Shown: one piece after another, positions 33,375 through 38,637 of the stretch
Numbering within the stretch: the first letter of the stretch is position 1
Layout: the number at the start of each line of letters is the position of its first letter
DNA from: Neoconidiobolus thromboides FSU 785
Lineage: Eukaryota; Entomophthoromycota; Entomophthoromycetes; Entomophthorales; Neoconidiobolaceae
NCBI GenBank assembly: GCA_025603075.1
Contig: MU626441.1
Location: forward strand, 1 to 38,637
Reading direction: 5' to 3'
Length of the DNA: 38,637 nt
Made by a program: the position numbers and the translations under genes
Notes under the pieces: generated by a model
Told to the model about the DNA's origin: nothing
The model's database searches: none
Seen by the model: only the letters and a program-made list of their open reading frames with translations

Positions 33375-33573
33375 TTTTTTTGTTTTTTTTGAAGAAAATA
33401 AAATTTCTGAGTGTTTAATTTTTTTGGTAGTTTTAAGCTGGAACTAAATTAATCAATAATCATTGCAAAAAATGCCTAAGTTTAGTGTGATGTTATTTTG
33501 TGGATTTAAGAATTTAGAAAAATAAATTTAAACATTTAAAGTTTTCACTTAATTTTAGTTATTTTTTTTGAAA
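33375..33573. promoter_or_regulatory. Bidirectional promoter, U1A / UBAC2-like
   Basis: Only 199 bp separate the divergent start codons. It holds T-rich tracts (TTTTTTTTGTTTTTTTTG) next to the U1A ATG and a TTTTTTTTGAAA run by the other ATG. No clear TATA on either side. Confidence 0.5.
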
Positions 33574-34866
33574 ATGATACAGATAACCCCAATAGGTAGA
33601 TTATAATAATAAAATAATTAAAGTTAAAATTGTGTAATAATAAAAACAAATTATAGGGTTTTACAAAGCACCATTAACTAAATTTATAATATTTACTATT
33701 GCAATATGTTCCGTTTTATTTAGTTTATTAAGAGTTCAACATTATTTACATTTACAATTAAAACCTCATTTATCAAAATATCATCAGGTAGAGAAATATT
33801 AAAATTAAATGATTACAACGTTATTAATACTAATATCGTTGAGTTTAGTTTTGGAGAATATTAACTAGTCAATTAGCTTATAAAAATAGTGGAGAATTAT
33901 TTATTAGTGCGTTATTATTTTATAGGTTTCGTATAATTGAACGTTTATTTGGTACTAAAAAATATTTAGTAAGTTTAATGTATTAATCAACATATTGTTT
34001 AATATTTATTAATATTTTTCTATTTTATTTAAATAGTCTTTTATGACATATTCATTTTTATTTTCAAGTTTATTTCAAGTTCTATTATTATTATTATTAG
34101 AACCCTTTAATTTTACTAGTTTACCTTCAGGTCCATACTCTTTATTGTTTTCAATTATTTTTTTATTTCATCAATTAATTCCAGTATCTTATCAAATTAA
34201 AGTATTTAAGTTTCAATTTAATGACAAACTATTAACTTATTTACTTATTTTTCAGGTAAAATTATATATTGTGTTATATTATATTGATATATGTTAATTT
34301 CTATAGTTATTAATATTGCGTTTCCCTTACTCAATATTACCCAGTTTAAGTGGAGTGCTTATTGGAGCATTATATTATTATGATACATTGGGAATTAAAG
34401 GTTGGCGATATCCAATAAGAATGACTAAATTTTTTAGTCCTTATTTTAATTATATATTAGCTTCCTCTCCATCACCAAGAAATTTAACACCATTAAGACA
34501 TTTAAGCAGTCAACAAGAACAAAGAGTAACATCTTCTGCATTATCTGGTGAAAGTGATATATTGCCACCTGGATTATCTGTTAGAGTAAGTTTAATTTAA
34601 TTTTTATAATTACTATTATTTCTATTTTGTGACTATTTAATTTAATTTTTATTTATTTCTATTTTATTTAGGATACATTTAATACATTTAATACTTCTAA
34701 TACAACAAATAATACAACTGATATTGAAAATATTGAAGTTAATAATCAAAATTTAGAATTATTACAAGCTATGTTTCCTCAATTATCAAGGGAAACAATT
34801 ATTCGATCTTTAGCTAATCATAATGGAGACATTAATGGGGCTGGTGCTGAATTACTTAGGCTTTAA
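33574..34866 (+). CDS. UBAC2/Dsc2-like rhomboid pseudoprotease with UBA/CUE domain
   Basis: Multi-pass membrane protein of the UBAC2/Dsc2 group, partner of membrane E3 ligases in ER/Golgi quality control (in yeast the Dsc complex). Six exons: 33574-33595, 33657-33787, 33849-33968, 34037-34255, 34307-34585, 34672-34866; introns 61, 61, 68, 51 and 86 bp. 321 residues. Family-like N-terminus ITPIGFYKAPLTKFIIF, then QLKPHLSKYHQFWRILTSQL, then RIIERLFGTKKY, several hydrophobic segments, and SILPSLSGVLIGALYY. No Ser/His rhomboid dyad recognised. The C-terminal ~37 residues (LLQAMFPQLSRETIIRSLAN) form a UBA/CUE-type ubiquitin-binding helix bundle after an Asn/Thr-rich linker. The first exon codes only seven residues plus one base. 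Confidence 0.85.
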
Positions 34867-34952
34867 AAGGAGAATTTCAATTAATTATTATAATGTTAAA
34901 TAAAAATTTAATAAAATGAAATGATATTATTAATAATTTATTTATTTTGTAC

Positions 34953-35889
34953 TTAATCTTTTTTTGTTAACCAAATTAAATATTCTTTATTTTTTCTTTG
35001 TGCTTGTTTATAAACTAAATAATCAAAAATAATATTGATATTAATAAACATATTTTATAAATAGTAAATGGAGATGCTTTTTTGTGTTTAAGAATTTTAC
35101 TAACAATTTTTCCACTCAAATAGTGTTTAAAAAATGGAAAGATAATGAAATCAAAAAAAACATCCCCAAACAATAAATAGTATTTACCTTCTTTTTCAAA
35201 CTCATCTAATTGATTTAAGAAAGCATGAGCTTGTTGATCTAAATTACTTCTTGTTGTTGAATGATCTACAATCATTGTTAATCGTTGTATAAATACATAA
35301 TTTAAATATTCAATCATTTCATATTTTGTAATTTCATCTAAACTATTTTTTATATAAAATAATAAAAATGTTAATATTATTATTATATTGTTACTTACCC
35401 ATGTGCTACCATTCGACCAAAATAATAAAATTGAGAATTAATACTTGATAAGTCAATATTTGTTGGACTAGCTAATACTCCATTTCTTATTTTTAATTGA
35501 TATCCTATAGGTAATTCAGTTTCTGTATATCCTCTATTATATTTATATTTATTAGTATTTATATTTATTAGTATTTATACTCAACAATAATTTTACTCTA
35601 ATTTAAGTTGTTCTGCTCCCCAATATGGTATACTTAACTGACTATCTTTATGAATCTAAAACACAGTATATGATTAACTATTTATAGATTACGTATTACT
35701 GTTTATTGAAATTACTATTAAATCTTGAGTACCAATTAAATGACTTATATTATCTACATCTTGATTAAATTTACATGGTATTAACTAATTAATTGAATTT
35801 AATATTATATATTGATTAACTTTAAATATAAAACTTACTTGTTCTTCAGCTAAAAATTCATCTTCATCAAAATAGTTATTAAAACTCAT
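34953..35889 (-). CDS. PSF3: GINS complex subunit Psf3
   Basis: Subunit of GINS, part of the CMG replicative helicase. Six exons in gene order: 35839-35889, 35716-35784, 35597-35655, 35399-35533, 35188-35342, 34953-35014; introns 54, 60, 63, 56 and 173 bp, all phase-consistent. 176 residues. Family-like blocks: FDEDEFLAEEQLIPCKFNQD, then HKDSQLSIPYWGAEQLKL, ETELPIGYQ, NSQFYYFGRMVAH, FLNQLDEFEKE and C-terminal QRKNKEYLIWL. The last intron contains repeat copy F (35069-35168), which accounts for its being about three times the size of the others. 86 bp from the convergent UBAC2 stop; 143 bp downstream of USP14 on the same strand. Confidence 0.88.
35065..35170 (+). repeat. MITE-like repeat, copy F, inside a Psf3 intron
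   Basis: GGAGATGCTTTTTTGTGTTTA at the left, the core TTTTTCCACTCAAATAGTG, and AAAAAACATCCCC at the right. ATAAATAGTA occurs just outside both ends (about 35059 and 35174), a possible target duplication. It is antisense to Psf3. Confidence 0.85.
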
Positions 35890-36032
35890 GATTTTAAAAT
35901 GAAATATTTAAAATAAAAAATCATTCTTTATTTTATTCAAATAAATTCTTTTTGTTCAATCTTCTAATTTTTTAAAATTAAATTCCAAAATATGAAATTA
36001 AGTTATATTAAACCTTTAAATTTTATTTCAAA

Positions 36033-36503
36033 TTAAAATTGTTTAGAAGAATATAATAAAATATAAGCCATATGCCAGTCACCTCCTCCATCTAATTTTA
36101 AAATAGCTTGTTCATCCACAATTGTAACTTTATCATCATCAAATTTAATCCATTCTTTTTTATTTTGTCTTACCCAAGCAATATAATGACCTGAATCAGC
36201 TGATCTACCAGTATGAGTTAATACTCCATGTAATTGATAATAACCAGTATAGTTAGCGCCCATATCTTTTTTTAATTCATTATCTGCTACTTCGTAAATT
36301 TCTTTATTATAATCTCTGGGTTGTTCTTCTTTTTCAAGTTTCACTTTTTTATTACGTTCTTCTTCATCGATTTGTTCAATTTTGTTACGAGCTAAATCTA
36401 ATTTAGTTTGTAATTCTTTAGTACAATAAGAGTAGAGATCTAATTCCATTGGAAATTTAACTTTCTATATAAAATAAAATATTGGTATAAATATTATATT
36501 ACA

Positions 36504-36567
<64 letters not shown>

Positions 36568-37973
36568 ACTTACTTTTAATATTTTAGCTTTAATTCTTTC
36601 AGCTGGTTTCCAAAAGAATCTAACATAATTAATCGGCAAATAAGTAGGCAAACGATCAATTTTAAATTCTTTTTTATATTTAGCCATTCGATTTAAACTT
36701 GGTGAGTTTTTTTCAATTTCATTAATAAAATTATCATTTAAACCAACAGTTAAATGATTCACTTCTTTAGTAATATGACAATCTAGTTTAAAAAAAGTTT
36801 CTTCTCCGATTGTTGCTTCTTCTTCAGGTGCTTCTTCACTACTCATTTTAGTTTTAAATTTTCCACCAAAATAATTGCTAACAAATGAATTCCCATTTGT
36901 ATCATTTAATTTATTTTGTAAACTGGTAAGTATTGAGGACCAGCATTCTTCTGCATCCTGTTGTGAATAATTACCTCTCCCTTCTTGTTGACTAAACTTT
37001 GGGAAGGCTTGACGTAAAGACTATAAACAAATAAATTATTATATTATATTTATGAATATAAGTTCAATTTACTTGTAAAAATATAAATGGTGGATAAACT
37101 GAACCTGAGTTTTTTAATTCTTTAAATAATCCCTTTAAACTATTAACCATATTTCCTTGTGGGTCGCCATCTTTACTTTGATGTCCTTGATAACTATTAA
37201 ATATTGTTTAGTGTATACTTATTATATACTATTGAATCATATATTTACTTTTGTAAGCTAGTTTCAAGTTCAGGAATTGATTTTAATATTTGAAGTGAAG
37301 CATTCTATTTATTTATTTATTAACTCTATTATAATATCTAATTCTAAATTACCATATAACAAGTATTTCCTAAATTGATCAAACCTACAGGTAGTTTTAA
37401 CTATAGTACGATTAAAATTTATAACATCAAATAAATGAAATTTCTTTACAGCTTCAGTTATCTCTGATTCAGTCATATCCTCAATAAAAGTCACTTTTTC
37501 TTTTGGTGCTGTATTTATTTCGCCTACAGAACCCATTAACTTTTTTAAAATAGTTTTAGATTATTGTTTTGGTATTATTAATTCATATTTACTGTAATCA
37601 ATTGTCCCTAAATAAATTTTTTTAAATTTGAAATTTAAAATAATTAAAATTAAAACTTTACCTCTTTAAATTTTATTGTACTTAAATCAGTTTCATCCTA
37701 ATAAAATAAACAATAAATAGAAATGTCTAAGGTCTTTTTCAATCCCTACTTTTAAAAATTTACCACCAGATAATAACTTTTGTCTATCTGGTTCAACGCC
37801 AGTAACTGAATATAATTGAGCTTTAAAGGTAGAAACGGAATCTTGTAAATCAAGATCCATTTCATATTTGTTGGTATTCCATTTAACGTTTACTATAAGA
37901 TTGAGGTTAAGCTTTAATATTCAACTTCTAATGTTATATTATGATCTATTGAATTACTATATTTACCTTTCAT
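36033..37973 (-). CDS. UBP6: Proteasome-associated deubiquitinase USP14/Ubp6
   Basis: Ubiquitin-specific protease bound to the proteasome 19S base; it trims chains from substrates. Ten exons in gene order: 37967-37973, 37750-37892, 37662-37697, 37593-37607, 37450-37539, 37353-37400, 37249-37304, 37073-37193, 36574-37020, 36033-36464. 464 residues (human USP14 494). Residues 1-75 are the ubiquitin-like domain (VNVKWNTNKYEMDLDL, LLSGGKFLKDETDL). VTFIEDMTESEI matches USP14 FVEDMTEEQL. Catalytic Cys111 lies in LINLGNTCYMNASLQ, His414 in SADSGHYIAWV, with Asp near 432 in KFDDDKVTIV. QQDAEECWSSIL and RLPTYLPINYVRFFWK are also present. Odd: a 7-nt first exon, a 15-nt fourth exon, and LPVG where USP14 has LPCG. 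Ten in-phase junctions support the model. Confidence 0.93.
36504..36567. repeat. ATT triplet microsatellite in USP14 last intron
   Basis: About 20 ATT units make up over half of the 109-bp intron 36465-36573, the longest intron of the gene. Confidence 0.9.
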
Positions 37974-38530
37974 TGTATTATTTTTTAACCTCTAATAAAA
38001 AATGTCAAAAGATATTGTTAAATAAAGCGTAAAAAACGTAATCATTTTGATTATAATTTTACACCAATCAAATATAAACTTTGACTTTAGGCTTAAACTA
38101 TTAGCCTATTTTACAATTAGTTTTATTCTGGAAATTGATTTATATATTTTGATTCACAAATAACTCAAAATTAAATAATTAAAATAATATAAAGATGTTA
38201 AAATTAATTTAACTATCTTATTTTTTTAAGTAATTGATTTTTTCAATTATATTTTTTGTATCATTTTTATTAGATCTTTGATAGGTATAATACACATGTA
38301 TTATTACTTTCTATTAAAATAAGAACAAAATGCAAGTTTTTATAACTAATTTTTAATATAGTAAAAAAAGTATTCAATATAAACATTAAAATTTATTGAT
38401 ATTAATTTTAGTAACTATAAAAACCGGTATTTAGTAAGAATTAAAAATAGTTTTTAGTTAATTAACTAACTGTAAGTCAAAAAGTTTTAGTTTATATAAC
38501 TAAAATAGATTTGAATTATAAAAAAATAGC
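37974..38530. other. Upstream flank of USP14
   Basis: Very AT-rich promoter-side sequence with no coding frame or RNA gene recognised. Confidence 0.5.
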
Positions 38531-38637
38531 ATATGGGGCTGTTTTTTTTAGTTTCATTATTTTTCCATTTTTTAAGCGCTATTTATGTGGAAAAATTGTT
38601 AGTAAAATTCTTAAATACAAAAATACATCCCCATATA
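38531..38637 (-). repeat. MITE-like repeat, copy G, at window end
   Basis: ATATGGGGCTG at the left, then TTTCATTATTTTTCCA, the core TTAAGCGCTATTTATGTGG, and ATACATCCCCATATA at the right. Intact termini; reverse orientation. Confidence 0.88.

Noticed and set aside
33162-33392. Trp/His/Gly-rich plus-strand frame
   Set aside because: Antisense of the Pro-rich N-terminus of the U1A/U2B'' gene.
36504-36567. Possible Asn-rich C-terminal extension of a USP14 exon through the ATT array
   Set aside because: The array lies behind a GTAAGT donor, and splicing to 36464 restores the conserved USP14 sequence (KVKFP...).
1-38637. tRNA, rRNA or snRNA genes
   Set aside because: No T-loop/B-box (GGTTCGANNCC) pair with an A box and no rRNA-like block was found by eye; a covariance-model scan would be decisive.

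Overview
The window reads as nuclear DNA of an AT-rich fungus. It has short spliceosomal introns (mostly 43-86 bp, GTAAGT-type donors, TAG/CAG acceptors) and fungal families: a KCH potassium transporter, a Pho85-type cyclin, RIM20/PalA and fungal_trans-domain proteins. A mitochondrial ribosomal protein (mS37/MRP10) argues against anaerobic, mitochondrion-lacking lineages. An AT-rich early-diverging fungus, for example Zoopagomycota/Entomophthoromycotina (Conidiobolus-like), is my inference; the species is not provable from the sequence.

Layout. 1-20 kb is gene-sparse: a secreted Cys-rich GPI-type protein (-), transketolase (+), a KCH K+ transporter (-) with a possible 54-residue membrane protein just upstream, a decayed class C GPCR-like gene (-, about 9.36-11.8 kb), GlcNAc-6-phosphate deacetylase (+), an NTF2/SnoaL-like protein (-) and a PCL-type cyclin (-). 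20.3-27.9 kb holds mS37 (-), a WDR55/JIP5 nucleolar WD40 protein (-) and a tandem segmental duplication. The duplication contains two fungal_trans-domain proteins without a zinc cluster (+) and, between them, a decaying copy of the WDR55 first exon. A CENP-M-like kinetochore gene (+) follows. 28.2-38 kb is gene-dense: a DM9/DUF3421 protein (-), RIM20/PalA (+), U1A/U2B'' (-), a UBAC2/Dsc2-like rhomboid pseudoprotease (+), GINS subunit Psf3 (-) and USP14/Ubp6 (-). Intergenic gaps there go down to 24 bp.

A roughly 100-bp dispersed repeat with ATATGGGGATG termini (MITE-like) occurs seven times, in both orientations. One copy lies inside the last Psf3 intron and one inside a coding-like relic.

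Most multi-exon models were rebuilt by hand from splice sites, reading phase and remembered family sequence; phases and lengths are consistent throughout. The genes are unrelated housekeeping functions (sugar metabolism, splicing, proteasome, replication, kinetochore, pH signalling), not a pathway cluster. The most notable items are the repeat family, CENP-M with a residual P-loop, the tandem paralogs (intron differences, conversion-like tracts, a 13-nt microexon) and the class C GPCR relic.
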